From assembly GCA_937874515.1 (NCBI GenBank), contig CALNBV010000113.1:1-26418 (forward strand): DNA of 26,418 bases. Reading direction: 5' to 3'. Both the position numbers and the translations under genes were made by a program. The notes beneath the pieces are model-generated. The model did not search any database. It was given only the letters and a program-made list of their open reading frames with translations, and was not told the DNA's origin. Source of the DNA: an uncultured Paenibacillaceae bacterium. Lineage in GTDB: Bacteria > Bacillota > Bacilli > Aneurinibacillales > Aneurinibacillaceae. Shown piece by piece: positions 13,666 to 21,691 of the stretch; position 1 is the stretch's first letter; the number at the start of each line of letters is the position of its first letter.

Positions 13666-13685
13666 TCGCTACAAAACGCATTATA

Positions 13686-14984
13686 CTATTTTACAGATGC
13701 ACCCTGGCTTGCTTTTAGTGCCTGTTCAATGTCAGCAATAATATCATCAACATTTTCAATACCAATGGACAAACGAATCATATCCGGAGTTACCCCTGCA
13801 CCAATTTGTTGTTCAGGTGTTAATTGTTGATGGGTTGTGCTTGCAGGATGAATCACAAGGGATTTAGCATCCCCAACATTAGCTAGATGGGAAAGAAGTT
13901 TTACATTATTGATAAACTGTTTCCCTTCTTCCAAACCACCTTTAATGCCGAAGGTGAAAATCGCGCCTGGCCCTTTTGGCGTATATTTCTTAGATAACTC
14001 ATGGTATTTGTTGCTTTCTAATCCTGGATAATTCACCCAACTTACATACTCACTGTTTTCAAGGTATTCAGCAACTTTTTTCGCATTTTCCACATGGCGT
14101 TCCACTCTTAAGTGAAGGGTTTCTAAACCCTGTAAAAGGAGCCATGAGTTAAATGGAGAAATAGAAGCACCAATATCACGAAGCAATTGTACGCGAGCCT
14201 TAATAATGTAAGCAAGAGGTCCAACCGCTTCTGTATAAACAACCCCATGATAACTTGGGTCTGGCTCAGTTAAGCCTGGGAATTTCCCATTGTTCCAATT
14301 AAATTTACCAGAGTCAACAATAACACCACCAATAGACGTTCCATGTCCGCCAATAAATTTCGTCGCAGAATGAACAACAATGTCTGCTCCAAACTCAATA
14401 GGACGAGTAATGTAAGGAGTAGCAAAAGTATTATCTACAATTAAAGGAACTCCATTTTCATGGGCAATGTTGGCAATTGCCTCTAAATCAGCCACATCGA
14501 TTTTTGGGTTACCAATGGTTTCCGTATAAAGGGCTTTTGTATTGTCATTAATGGCTGCACGGAAATTTTCCGGATGATCAGGGTCAACAAGATGTACTTT
14601 AATTCCTAATTTAGCAAGGGTATGAACAAATAGGTTATACGTCCCGCCATATAGATTGCTAGAAGCAACGATTTCATCTCCTGCACCAGCAATATTCAAA
14701 ATAGCAAAAGTAATAGCAGAAGAACCGGAAGCAACAGCTAACGCCCCAACGCCGCCTTCTAATTCAGCAATGCGTTTTTCAAACACATCAGTGGTTGGAT
14801 TCATAATGCGTGTGTAAATATTTCCTGGTTCTGCTAACGCAAAAAGATTAGCGGCATGATCTGTATCTTTAAATACATAAGAAGTCGTTTGATAAAGAGG
14901 TACTGCACGGGATAAAGTAGTTGGATCTACTTCTTGACCTCCATGTAAGGCAAGAGTTTCAAATTTAAATTGATTTTCAGACAT
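13686..14984 (-). CDS. metY: O-acetylhomoserine sulfhydrylase (PLP enzyme)
   Basis: A Cys/Met-metabolism PLP enzyme that makes homocysteine from O-acetylhomoserine and sulfide in methionine synthesis. It is 432 residues, the length of the MetY subgroup; cystathionine synthases are nearer 380. Family segments are ETLALHGGQEVDPTT, YQTTSYVF, YTRIMNPTTDVFEKRIAELEGG, SGSSA, DNTFATPY and HSATKFIGGHG with the PLP lysine K209. The start is the ATG at 14984 after AAAGGAGG. The frame stays open to 15098 but that part is the riboswitch expression platform. A full-consensus promoter and an S-box leader precede it, and a strong terminator follows. It is therefore a single-gene unit inserted between comEA and comEB. 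Thiol specificity (sulfide or methanethiol) cannot be read from the sequence. Confidence 0.95.
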   Translation of the reverse strand: MSENQFKFETLALHGGQEVDPTTLSRAVPLYQTTSYVFKDTDHAANLFALAEPGNIYTRIMNPTTDVFEKRIAELEGGVGALAVASGSSAITFAILNIAGAGDEIVASSNLYGGTYNLFVHTLAKLGIKVHLVDPDHPENFRAAINDNTKALYTETIGNPKIDVADLEAIANIAHENGVPLIVDNTFATPYITRPIEFGADIVVHSATKFIGGHGTSIGGVIVDSGKFNWNNGKFPGLTEPDPSYHGVVYTEAVGPLAYIIKARVQLLRDIGASISPFNSWLLLQGLETLHLRVERHVENAKKVAEYLENSEYVSWVNYPGLESNKYHELSKKYTPKGPGAIFTFGIKGGLEEGKQFINNVKLLSHLANVGDAKSLVIHPASTTHQQLTPEQQIGAGVTPDMIRLSIGIENVDDIIADIEQALKASQGASVK

Positions 14985-15029
14985 TGTTGACCTTCCTCCT
15001 TTAATTTCTCTATTAGCGATGCCTCGTAA

Positions 15030-15063
15030 GAACACAAAAGCCTCTCCTGTAAAAGAAGAGGCT
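15030..15063 (-). terminator. Riboswitch-controlled terminator of metY
   Basis: The 7-bp stem AGCCTCT/AGAGGCT with an 11-base loop is followed on the minus strand by TTTTGTGTT. It lies about 45 bases before the metY ATG. Confidence 0.8.
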
Positions 15064-15191
15064 GGATGAACTATGAAGTCACCGCTCTCATCTTTCAAAG
15101 CTATATTGCTTTGCTGGATTTAGCACCATGCACAGTTTCTGCCGGTTGCCGGGTTTCACAGGGCCAGTCCCTCCACCGCTCTTGATAAGAG
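15039..15191 (-). promoter_or_regulatory. SAM-I (S-box) riboswitch of metY
   Basis: The minus strand carries the S-box core CTTATCAAGAG...GGTGGAGGGACTGGCCC, followed by GAAACCCGGCAACC. Helix P1 pairs 15184-15191 (CTCTTATC) with 15085-15092 (GATGAGAG). A terminator hairpin follows: AGCCTCT (15057-15063) with AGAGGCT (15039-15045), then TTTTGTG. The 3' strand of P1 can instead pair with the CTCTT of the terminator arm, so binding of S-adenosylmethionine should cause termination before metY. Confidence 0.96.
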
Positions 15192-15231
15192 TTTCTACTA
15201 TTTAGTTGTTTTTGATTACGTTGCTAAATGA

Positions 15232-15260
15232 ATTATAAGCCTATTATTCCTACCTGTCAA
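15232..15260 (-). promoter_or_regulatory. Full-consensus sigma-A promoter of metY
   Basis: TTGACA (15255-15260) and TATAAT (15232-15237) on the minus strand have a 17-base spacer: a perfect match. Transcription would start near 15225, about 34 bases before the S-box P1 helix. It lies 16 bases beyond the comEA stop. Confidence 0.92.
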
Positions 15261-15276
15261 CTAGTTTTGAACATGA

Positions 15277-15870
15277 TTATACACTAATTTCAGGTTTAAG
15301 TTTTTCAAAGGTCTTATCGCCAATTCCTGATACATTCTTTAATTCATCAACACTTTTAAATCCCCCGTGTTCTTGTCGGTATTGAATGATTGCTCTGGCT
15401 CTAGATGGGCCTATGCCTGAAAGGGTTTGTAATTCTTCCTCCGTGGCTTTATTTAAATTCACCTTTCCCTTTTGGCCCTGCCCAGGCCCGGTTGCCTGTT
15501 CTCCCACTGTGGGGATATAAATCCCTTCACCATCGGTTAGCAACTGGGCTCCATTCACCTGTTTTACATCTGCATCCTCTTTATACCCCCCGGCCCTTTC
15601 AATTGCCTCATATAACCGGGATCCTTCAGACAGTAAATATATTCCTGGTTTTTTTACGGCGCCTTTTAGATCAATTACAATATCTTTGATAGCTTCTGTC
15701 TTTTCCTTTTCTTCGGGTTTTTGAGATGTTTCTGCAACAGGTTGAAATAACTCCTCCTCTTTTGTCCTGTCAGGATAAAAGAGAAATCCTAATCCAGCAA
15801 CAAGAATAAGAGCAATGATTATAACCCACTTTTTCCTTACCCTAATCCATTCCCACCCTACTTCCCACAT
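15277..15870 (-). CDS. comEA: ComEA, DNA receptor for transformation
   Basis: A membrane-anchored double-stranded DNA-binding protein of the competence pathway that hands DNA to ComEC. It is 197 residues (B. subtilis about 205). It has a membrane helix at about 15-32, an acidic linker (about 36-60), an SLBB domain (about 63-122, DLKGAVKKPGIYLL) and two helix-hairpin-helix motifs (about 136-196, LQTLSGIGPSRARAII and LKNVSGIGDKTFEKL) that bind DNA. The start is the ATG at 15870, eight bases after AAGGAGG. The frame continues to 15918 without an alternative ribosome binding site. The gene is divergent from the small plus-strand gene and comER. No terminator separates it from the metY promoter. 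I saw no clear ComK boxes upstream. Confidence 0.95.
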   Translation of the reverse strand: MWEVGWEWIRVRKKWVIIIALILVAGLGFLFYPDRTKEEELFQPVAETSQKPEEKEKTEAIKDIVIDLKGAVKKPGIYLLSEGSRLYEAIERAGGYKEDADVKQVNGAQLLTDGEGIYIPTVGEQATGPGQGQKGKVNLNKATEEELQTLSGIGPSRARAIIQYRQEHGGFKSVDELKNVSGIGDKTFEKLKPEISV

Positions 15871-15883
15871 TTCACATCCCTCC

Positions 15884-15912
15884 TTGTTAATTCTTTTCTT
15901 TTTCTCTATAAT
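15884..15912 (+). promoter_or_regulatory. Sigma-A promoter of the DUF2533-like gene
   Basis: TTGTTA (15884-15889), 17 bases, TATAAT (15907-15912). Its -35 box overlaps the ribosome binding site region of comEA on the other strand. The small 12-base palindrome ATGGTTTACCAT (15920-15931) begins at the expected transcription start. Confidence 0.6.
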
Positions 15913-15971
15913 TCTCAATATGGTTTACCATGTTATAAAAGTATTTCACTCGGAACAGGAGGTTTTTAGCA

Positions 15972-16229
15972 ATGAGCGTACACCGCGAAATTTCCGCCCA
16001 TTCTTCCAAACAAGCTGAACGGATTTTGGGATATAAAAAATTAGATGCCCAACGGGAATTTTATATTGAACAAGCAATAGAAAAGTGCAAGAGAGGAGAA
16101 TCCTTTCAGGTAGAAGAAATTAACCTGGTAACAGAAGAACTAAACCATTATGCTAAAGCCAATCATTTGCCAGATCGAAAATATGTAACAAGGGAAATGA
16201 TTCAAGAATTATGCAATAAATCGAATTAA
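15972..16229 (+). CDS. Small DUF2533-like protein
   Basis: An 85-residue soluble, charged, mostly helical protein of unknown function. The sequence (SVHREISAHS, FYIEQAIEKCKRGESF, INLVTEELNHYAK, KYVTREMIQE) recalls the DUF2533 family, which I believe includes B. subtilis YpbS; this is from memory. AGGAGG lies nine bases before the ATG at 15972. It occupies the space between the divergent comEA and comER genes and has its own promoter (15884-15912). It is followed by an AT-rich, 108-base gap before comER with no strong terminator. Confidence 0.75.
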   Translation: MSVHREISAHSSKQAERILGYKKLDAQREFYIEQAIEKCKRGESFQVEEINLVTEELNHYAKANHLPDRKYVTREMIQELCNKSN

Positions 16230-16337
16230 TTACCATATTTTTACATATATATTACCATAAAAATCAAATAATGTGTACTGAATTCCCTTCTTGTTGAATA
16301 TGAATGAAGATAGTAAAGATAGTCGGGGGGAATTCAG

Positions 16338-17177
16338 ATGCACATTGGATTTATAGGAACTGGAAACATGGGGACCATTTTAATTGAATCCTTCATAAAA
16401 TCCGGTGTCTTATCACCCTCAAGTATTTTCGCAACAAATCGCACCATGGAAAAGTTAAATAGGCTTAAGGCAAAATACCCTGGATTAAAAACAGGTACTT
16501 GTCGTGATGTTGCCCGGGAAGCCAACGTCCTTTTCTTATGTGTTAAACCAAAGGACTATAGAGGGGTCATTGACTATATACGGCAAGACTTAACCCATGA
16601 AAAGTTAATTATTTCTATTACCAGCCCTGTTGGTCCTGAATTACTTGATCGAATCCTTCCTGCCAATAAAACCGCTCGTATTATCCCCAGTATTACAAAT
16701 TCCGTTCTTCAAGGGGTAACTCTCCTCTCTTTCGGATCCCGATTATCCTCAGACGATAAAAAGTATTTAATGAGCCTTATGTCCTCCATTAGTACCCCTA
16801 TTGAAATTGATGAGTCCGTTACCCGTATTTCTTCAGATATGGTTAGTTGTGGTCCTGCTTTCTTCAGTTTTCTAATGCAACGCTATATTGATTCAGCCGT
16901 TGAAGAAACCTCCATTTGCGAAGATGAGGCTACAAGAATGATGACTTCAATGATTATCGGCCTTGGCAGGCTTCTTGAAGAAGGAGGCTTTACTTTATCA
17001 GAATTACAGGCAAAAGTTTGTGTACCCGGAGGTGTTACTGGAATCGGCCTTAATGTTATAGACAAAGAAACAGATACTGTTTTCCTTAATACCATTCGAG
17101 CAACACAAGAAAAATTCCAACAAGATTTATTAGAAGTGGAAGAATCCTTTCAAGATCAAAAAAACCCCTATCACTGA
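16338..17177 (+). CDS. comER: ComER, pyrroline-5-carboxylate-reductase-like protein
   Basis: A member of the NAD(P)-dependent ProC family encoded next to comEA, as in B. subtilis. The 279-residue protein has the dinucleotide-binding loop HIGFIGTGNMG at the N-terminus, VLFLCVKPKDY, ARIIPSITNSV and the C-terminal dimerisation region with VSCGPAFFSF and VCVPGGVTGIGL. The usual ProC segment is MPNTP; here it is IPSIT, so pyrroline-5-carboxylate activity is doubtful. A role in sporulation/biofilm switching has been reported for the Bacillus homologue. The start is the ATG at 16338, seven bases after GGGGGG. A weak promoter candidate is TTGTTG, 17 bases, TAAAGA (16291-16319). It is convergent with leuS. 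Confidence 0.9.
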   Translation: MHIGFIGTGNMGTILIESFIKSGVLSPSSIFATNRTMEKLNRLKAKYPGLKTGTCRDVAREANVLFLCVKPKDYRGVIDYIRQDLTHEKLIISITSPVGPELLDRILPANKTARIIPSITNSVLQGVTLLSFGSRLSSDDKKYLMSLMSSISTPIEIDESVTRISSDMVSCGPAFFSFLMQRYIDSAVEETSICEDEATRMMTSMIIGLGRLLEEGGFTLSELQAKVCVPGGVTGIGLNVIDKETDTVFLNTIRATQEKFQQDLLEVEESFQDQKNPYH

Positions 17178-17195
17178 ATCAGTGATAGGGATTTT
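17166..17195. terminator. Bidirectional terminator between comER and leuS
   Basis: CCCTATCACT (17166-17175) and AGTGATAGGG (17181-17190) pair perfectly with a 5-base loop. ATTTTCTTTA follows on plus and GTTTTTTTG on minus. The comER stop codon (17175-17177) is at the top of the stem. Confidence 0.9.
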
Positions 17196-17197
17196 CT

Positions 17198-19654
17198 TTA
17201 TCCAACGACGATATTTACCAGTTTGCCAGGTACAGCAATGACTTTGCGAATTGTTTTTCCTTCAATTAAAATCTTTACTTTATCATTTTCAACAGCCAAA
17301 GCTTCCATGTCTGCTTTGGTTATTTGGGCCGGAACGACTAATTTTTCTCTTACTTTTCCGTTGATTTGCAAAACAATTTCAATTTGGTCCAGCACAAGGG
17401 ATCCTTCATCATACACTGGCCAATTTTGTTGATGGACACTGTCTTCATGCCCTGTCATACGCCACATTTCTTCAGTAATATGTGGGGTAAATGGAGCAAG
17501 AAGAACAATCACCGTTTCAATGGCTTTGGCATAAATTCCACGATCAGAATTCTCAGGATAACTATAGATTTTATTCACTAACTCCATAATGGAACTAATT
17601 GCTGTATTAAATTGGTTCCGTTGATCAATATCTTCGGTAACCTTTTTAATGGTTGCATGAAGGGTACGATTCAGTTCTTTTGCAGCATCATCTACTAGGT
17701 TTACTTCTGGTTTTTGTTGCACCAATTCACTATTTTGGTCTACCATACGCCATACCCTGTTCAAGAAACGGAAACTTCCTTCTACCCCGCTATCACTCCA
17801 TTCCAAATCCCGGTCTGGCGGTGCAGCAAAGAGAATAAACACACGGCCTGTATCAGCACCATACTTCTCAATAATTTCATCTGGACTGACAACATTCCCT
17901 TTAGATTTAGACATTTTAGAACCATCTTTAAGAACCATCCCCTGGGTTAACAAACTAGTAAAGGGTTCTTTAAAGTTAACCATCCCTGCATCATATAACA
18001 CTTTAGTAAAGAAACGGGAATATAATAGGTGGAGGATTGCATGTTCAATCCCGCCAATGTATTCATCAACAGGTAACCATTTGTTTGCTTTTTCAGATGA
18101 AAATGGAACTTCATCATTTTTTGCATCCGTATAACGAAGATAATACCAGGAAGAATCAATGAACGTATCCATGGTATCTGTCTCACGTTTGGCATGGCCA
18201 CCACACTTAGGACATGTGGTATTTAAAAATTCTTCATTGGTTGTTAAAGGATTATCCTTCCCATTAAAAATTACACTTTCCGGAAGAAGTACAGGTAATT
18301 GTTCTTTTGGCACAGGCACAGTGCCACAGGTAGAACAATATACCATTGGAATTGGACAACCCCAGTACCGTTGACGGGAAACGAGCCAATCACGCAGGCG
18401 ATAAGAAATGGTTTTTCCACCAATTTCTTTTTCACTTAAATAGTCAGCAATTTTGCCAATGGCTTCACGGTTTGGCACTCCATTGAATTCCCCTGAATTC
18501 ACTAAAAGGCCGTCGCCACTATATGCATCCGCCATTTCTTCAACAACAAGAATTTCCCCTTCAGGTTGAATGACAACTTGAATTGGCAAATTATATTGGC
18601 GAGCAAAAGCGAAATCCCGTGTATCATGGGCAGGTACCGCCATCACAGCGCCTGTACCGTAATCCATTAATACATAATTGGCAATCCAGATTGGCACCTG
18701 TTTTCCTGTTAAAGGATGTTGGGCATAGGCACCAGTAAAGAGTCCCTCTTTAGGCGCATCCGCAGATGTGCGGGTAATTTCGGATTCTTTCTTTATCCTT
18801 TCAATAAACGCAAGAACATCCTGTTCTGTTTCTTTCCCTTTAATGAGTTGAGCAACAAGAGGATGCTCTGGAGCAAGCACTACAAAAGAAACCCCATATA
18901 AAGTATCAGGACGTGTAGTAAATACAGTCATTTTCTCCTGAATTTCCGGAATACCAAAGGTGATTTCAGCCCCTTCACTTTTCCCAATCCAGTTCCGTTG
19001 CATGGTTTTTACTTTATCAGGCCATTTATCTAATCCATCCAGGTCAGTTAGCAATTTCTCAGCATAGTCAGTGATTTTAAAGAACCATTGTTCTAATTCC
19101 TTTTTCGTCACTTCAGTATCGCAGCGCCAGCACTTCCCATCTTCTACCTGTTCATTGGCCAGTACCGTAGCACATTCAGGGCACCAGTTTACCGCTGCTT
19201 TTTTCCGGTATGCCAGACCCTGTTCATAAAACAATTGGAAAAGCCATTGGGTCATTTTATAGTAATCAGGGCTACATGTAGCAACTTCCCGATCCCAATC
19301 ATAACTTACCCCTAGTTGTTTTTGTTGGCCTTTCATATAGTCAATATTTTCATAGGTCCATTTTGCAGGATGTGAACCGAATTTAATCGCTGCATTTTCA
19401 GCAGGAAGACCAAAAGCATCCCAACCCATAGGGTGAAGAACCTGGTACCCCTTCATCTGTTTAAAACGGGCAATAACATCACCAATAGAATATACACGCA
19501 TATGACCCATATGAAGCCTTCCTGATGGGTATGGAAACTGCTCCAGGCAGTAGAATTTTTCTTTGGCATCATCTTCATTGGTTAAATGCACATTGTGATC
19601 GGCCCAATATTGCTGCCATCTTGCTTCAATCTCATGTGGATTGTAGGATTTCAT
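17198..19654 (-). CDS. leuS: Leucyl-tRNA synthetase
   Basis: A class I aminoacyl-tRNA synthetase that charges tRNA-Leu. It is 818 residues (B. subtilis 804). Visible are the HIGH-type motif HMGH (48-51), zinc-ligand pairs CPEC (158-161) and CWRC (175-178), the CP1 editing domain with TTRPDTLYG (about 246-254) and GTGAVMAVPAHDTRDF, and the KMSKS loop (580-584). The anticodon-binding and C-terminal domains end the protein. The start is the ATG at 19654, ten bases after GGGAGG. A TTG six codons upstream extends the frame but overlaps the ribosome binding site. A T-box leader and a consensus promoter control it, and a bidirectional terminator closes the gene. Confidence 0.99.
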   Translation of the reverse strand: MKSYNPHEIEARWQQYWADHNVHLTNEDDAKEKFYCLEQFPYPSGRLHMGHMRVYSIGDVIARFKQMKGYQVLHPMGWDAFGLPAENAAIKFGSHPAKWTYENIDYMKGQQKQLGVSYDWDREVATCSPDYYKMTQWLFQLFYEQGLAYRKKAAVNWCPECATVLANEQVEDGKCWRCDTEVTKKELEQWFFKITDYAEKLLTDLDGLDKWPDKVKTMQRNWIGKSEGAEITFGIPEIQEKMTVFTTRPDTLYGVSFVVLAPEHPLVAQLIKGKETEQDVLAFIERIKKESEITRTSADAPKEGLFTGAYAQHPLTGKQVPIWIANYVLMDYGTGAVMAVPAHDTRDFAFARQYNLPIQVVIQPEGEILVVEEMADAYSGDGLLVNSGEFNGVPNREAIGKIADYLSEKEIGGKTISYRLRDWLVSRQRYWGCPIPMVYCSTCGTVPVPKEQLPVLLPESVIFNGKDNPLTTNEEFLNTTCPKCGGHAKRETDTMDTFIDSSWYYLRYTDAKNDEVPFSSEKANKWLPVDEYIGGIEHAILHLLYSRFFTKVLYDAGMVNFKEPFTSLLTQGMVLKDGSKMSKSKGNVVSPDEIIEKYGADTGRVFILFAAPPDRDLEWSDSGVEGSFRFLNRVWRMVDQNSELVQQKPEVNLVDDAAKELNRTLHATIKKVTEDIDQRNQFNTAISSIMELVNKIYSYPENSDRGIYAKAIETVIVLLAPFTPHITEEMWRMTGHEDSVHQQNWPVYDEGSLVLDQIEIVLQINGKVREKLVVPAQITKADMEALAVENDKVKILIEGKTIRKVIAVPGKLVNIVVG

Positions 19655-19702
19655 TCGTTTAAAACCTCCCAATTCAGCATCATTTCAATAATTTTGAACA
19701 TT

Positions 19703-19743
19703 AAAAAAGTCTCTCGTCCCTGAAAAATCCAGGGACGAGAGAC
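19703..19743 (-). terminator. T-box-controlled terminator of leuS
   Basis: GTCTCTCGTCCCTG (19709-19722) and its perfect complement (19730-19743) form a 14-bp stem with a 7-base loop, followed by six T residues on the minus strand. Confidence 0.93.
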
Positions 19744-19962
19744 ATCATTGACACTCCCGCGGTACCACCCTAGTTAACGACTTCAATACCGAGAAATCGC
19801 TCACTTTAAAACCTTAACGCGGTTAACGGGCTTAACAGCTATGTATTCACACACATGCCAGCCAGTTCAAAGGCGAGTTCATTGCTAGAAGTGGTTAACT
19901 TTCACCAACCGTCAACTCTCTGGACACTCGTTGCAACTACTACTCCTCATCATAACAATGGT
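19703..19962 (-). promoter_or_regulatory. T-box leader of leuS, leucine CUC specifier
   Basis: The minus strand carries the T-box AGGGTGGTACCGCG (19758-19771), which binds the uncharged tRNA 3' end. Stem I features include AGAGAGTTGACGG, GGTTGGTGAAAG and GAACTCG, where CTC (19875-19877) is the specifier for leucine. A 14-bp terminator hairpin follows. Uncharged tRNA-Leu should favour the antiterminator and allow leuS transcription. This leader fills the 352-base space between leuS and the yqeM-like gene. Confidence 0.96.
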
Positions 19963-19980
19963 GTTTTTATTTTAATTCAA

Positions 19981-20010
19981 ATTATATGCAACAGCAAATG
20001 GATATGTCAA
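19981..20010 (-). promoter_or_regulatory. Consensus sigma-A promoter of leuS
   Basis: TTGACA (20005-20010) and TATAAT (19981-19986) on the minus strand are both perfect, with an 18-base spacer. The -35 box overlaps the stop codon of the upstream methyltransferase gene. Transcription would begin near 19974, at the base of T-box stem I. Confidence 0.9.
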
Positions 20011-20786
20011 GGTAAAGGGGGACGCATCCCTATGAAAAAAGCCCGTTCACTTTCTTCGTTTACTGGGTCAAAGGTAAAATCACTACTAATAGATAGTTTA
20101 ATAAAACCCGCTTCTTCCAACCAACTTTGCAGAGTTTGCATAGAATACCCTCGTTGATGATGGCATTCCCCATATCTGTGATATACCTCTCCTTCTTCTT
20201 GCACAAAAAAGGTGAGGTTATGGGCAACTTCATTTCGTTCTGCCGTATATTCACATTCCCAAATGTAGGAAACCCTTTCGTCCGTTTCAATAAACACTTC
20301 ATTCCCAAAGATTTCTGCAATTTTAAAGGGAGTATGAACATCGAAAATAAACAAACCACCAGGTTTTAACGCTTCATATACCTGGTTAAATACGTCCCTG
20401 ATTCCTTTTTCTTCTGTAATATAATTTAATGTATCACAAAAGCTTAGAATGCAATCCACAGGTTCTTCTAAATTCAATTGGCGAATATCCTGGCACGAAA
20501 GTTTTACTTTTTTTGCAGGATGGCTACGACGCAGTTTTTCCTTAGCAACTTGAAGCATACCTGAAGATAAATCCACGCCAAAAACATCTAGTTCATGTTC
20601 TAACAAATAACGGATAAAGGTACCTGTCCCACACCCAAGATCCGCTACTTTTTTCGGATGAACCCCATATCTTTCCCAGGCTTTACGTGTAAATACCATC
20701 CAGTCCTCATAAGGGGCATCCTCCATAAGGTAATCGTAAAGCTCAGCTAATTTATGATAACTCGTTAACTGCTGTGAACTGGGCAT
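20007..20786 (-). CDS. yqeM: YqeM-like SAM-dependent methyltransferase
   Basis: A class I methyltransferase, 259 residues (B. subtilis YqeM about 247); the substrate is unknown. Motif I is VADLGCGTGTFIRYL, the acidic residue after strand 2 lies in FGVDLSSGML, and QDIRQLNL, FCDTLNYI and LKPGGLFIFDVHTPFKIAEIF follow. The last is a typical YqeM segment. The start is the ATG at 20786, which overlaps the rsfS end by 35 bases; the ribosome binding site (GGAAAG) is close and weak. The longer frame to 20840 has no better start. It is the last gene of the yqe operon. I see no terminator between it and the leuS promoter, which overlaps its stop codon. Confidence 0.88.
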   Translation of the reverse strand: MPSSQQLTSYHKLAELYDYLMEDAPYEDWMVFTRKAWERYGVHPKKVADLGCGTGTFIRYLLEHELDVFGVDLSSGMLQVAKEKLRRSHPAKKVKLSCQDIRQLNLEEPVDCILSFCDTLNYITEEKGIRDVFNQVYEALKPGGLFIFDVHTPFKIAEIFGNEVFIETDERVSYIWECEYTAERNEVAHNLTFFVQEEGEVYHRYGECHHQRGYSMQTLQSWLEEAGFIKLSISSDFTFDPVNEESERAFFIGMRPPLP

Positions 20787-21102
20787 CTTTCCACAATCTT
20801 TCAATGTTATAAAATTCCCTTTCATCTCGATGGAACACATGGATTACCACATCTCCCAGGTCTATTAACACCCAACGAGCATCAGCATATCCTTCTTTGC
20901 CTTTCACGGGAATGCCTTTTTCATCCATTTCCTTTTTAATCCCATCCACAATGGCTTGCACCTGGGTTTCTGAATTCCCATGGCATATTACAAAAAAGTC
21001 CGCGATTACGGATAAGCCGCGAATATCTAAAATCATAATATTATGAGCCTTTTTATCATCTGCCACCTTAGCAGCTAATTGAGCAATTTCTTGTTCTGTC
21101 AT
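20752..21102 (-). CDS. rsfS: Ribosomal silencing factor RsfS
   Basis: RsfS binds ribosomal protein L14 on the 50S subunit and blocks subunit joining when nutrients are scarce. The 116-residue protein (B. subtilis YqeL about 118) shows the family segments DIRGLSVIADFFVICHGNS, EGYADARWVLIDLGDVVIHVF and REFYNIERLW. The start is the ATG at 21102 with GGAGG 12 bases upstream. A TTG nine codons further up (21129) extends the frame but overlaps yqeK. It lies seven bases after yqeK and overlaps the yqeM-like gene by 35 bases. Confidence 0.96.
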   Translation of the reverse strand: MTEQEIAQLAAKVADDKKAHNIMILDIRGLSVIADFFVICHGNSETQVQAIVDGIKKEMDEKGIPVKGKEGYADARWVLIDLGDVVIHVFHRDEREFYNIERLWKDAQFTAVNELS

Positions 21103-21109
21103 TCTTGTT

Positions 21110-21691
21110 TTATCCCTCCAATTTTCCAACTAAATTGTTATATGTTAAAAAGGTTACTGGATAAACCTTACTTTTCCTTTGAACGAGAAAAGAAATGGTA
21201 TTAGCGAAGGCTTCTACAAGAGCCTGGTCTATGCCAGAAACCGCCTGTCGGCGAATTTCATTCACACCAGGATACTTTCTCCCTGGTTCAATATAATCCG
21301 CTAAACATACCACTTTCTCCAAAAGGGACATTTCAATCCGTCCTGTAGTATGGTATCGAATGGCGTTTAATATCTCTTCATCTTCAATCTCTAATTCCCG
21401 TCGAACAATTTCCGCACCAGCGTGGGCATGCCATATTTCTTTACTATAAAGCAATAAATCTTCAGGTACATCTGTAGTTGTCTCAATGACCTTTCGAATT
21501 TTCTCTTCTGGCCATTGTTTGCAATAATCATGAAGAATTGCTGCAATTTCAGCCTTTTCAGGGTCTACCCCAAACCTTCTCGCCAGTTCCTTCGCTGTGC
21601 GGGCCACACCCAGAGTGTGGTGCAAACGGCGTTCATTCATCTGCCTTTTGACAGACTCAATTAACCCCTCACAATATTGTTCATGGTTCAT
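21110..21691 (-). CDS. yqeK: YqeK, HD-domain Ap4A hydrolase (symmetrical)
   Basis: An HD-domain metal-dependent hydrolase; homologues split diadenosine tetraphosphate into two ADP. It is 193 residues with the metal-binding residues H25 (HHTLGVA), H54-D55 (ILHDYCK), H88 and H90 (WHAHAGAE), H114 (RYHTTG) and D132 (CLADYIEPGR). The start is the ATG at 21691, nine bases after AAGGAGA. It overlaps the nadD end by 11 bases, consistent with translational coupling, and precedes rsfS by seven bases, as in B. subtilis. Confidence 0.95.
   Translation of the reverse strand: MNHEQYCEGLIESVKRQMNERRLHHTLGVARTAKELARRFGVDPEKAEIAAILHDYCKQWPEEKIRKVIETTTDVPEDLLLYSKEIWHAHAGAEIVRRELEIEDEEILNAIRYHTTGRIEMSLLEKVVCLADYIEPGRKYPGVNEIRRQAVSGIDQALVEAFANTISFLVQRKSKVYPVTFLTYNNLVGKLEG

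Noticed and set aside
14985..15098. N-terminal extension of MetY
   Set aside because: The segment is the S-box expression platform; the ATG at 14984 has a proper ribosome binding site and fits the family N-terminus.
16237..16264. AT-only inverted repeat ATTTTTA/TAAAAAT after the DUF2533-like gene
   Set aside because: Seven A/T pairs with a 14-base loop are too weak for a terminator and expected by chance in such AT-rich DNA.
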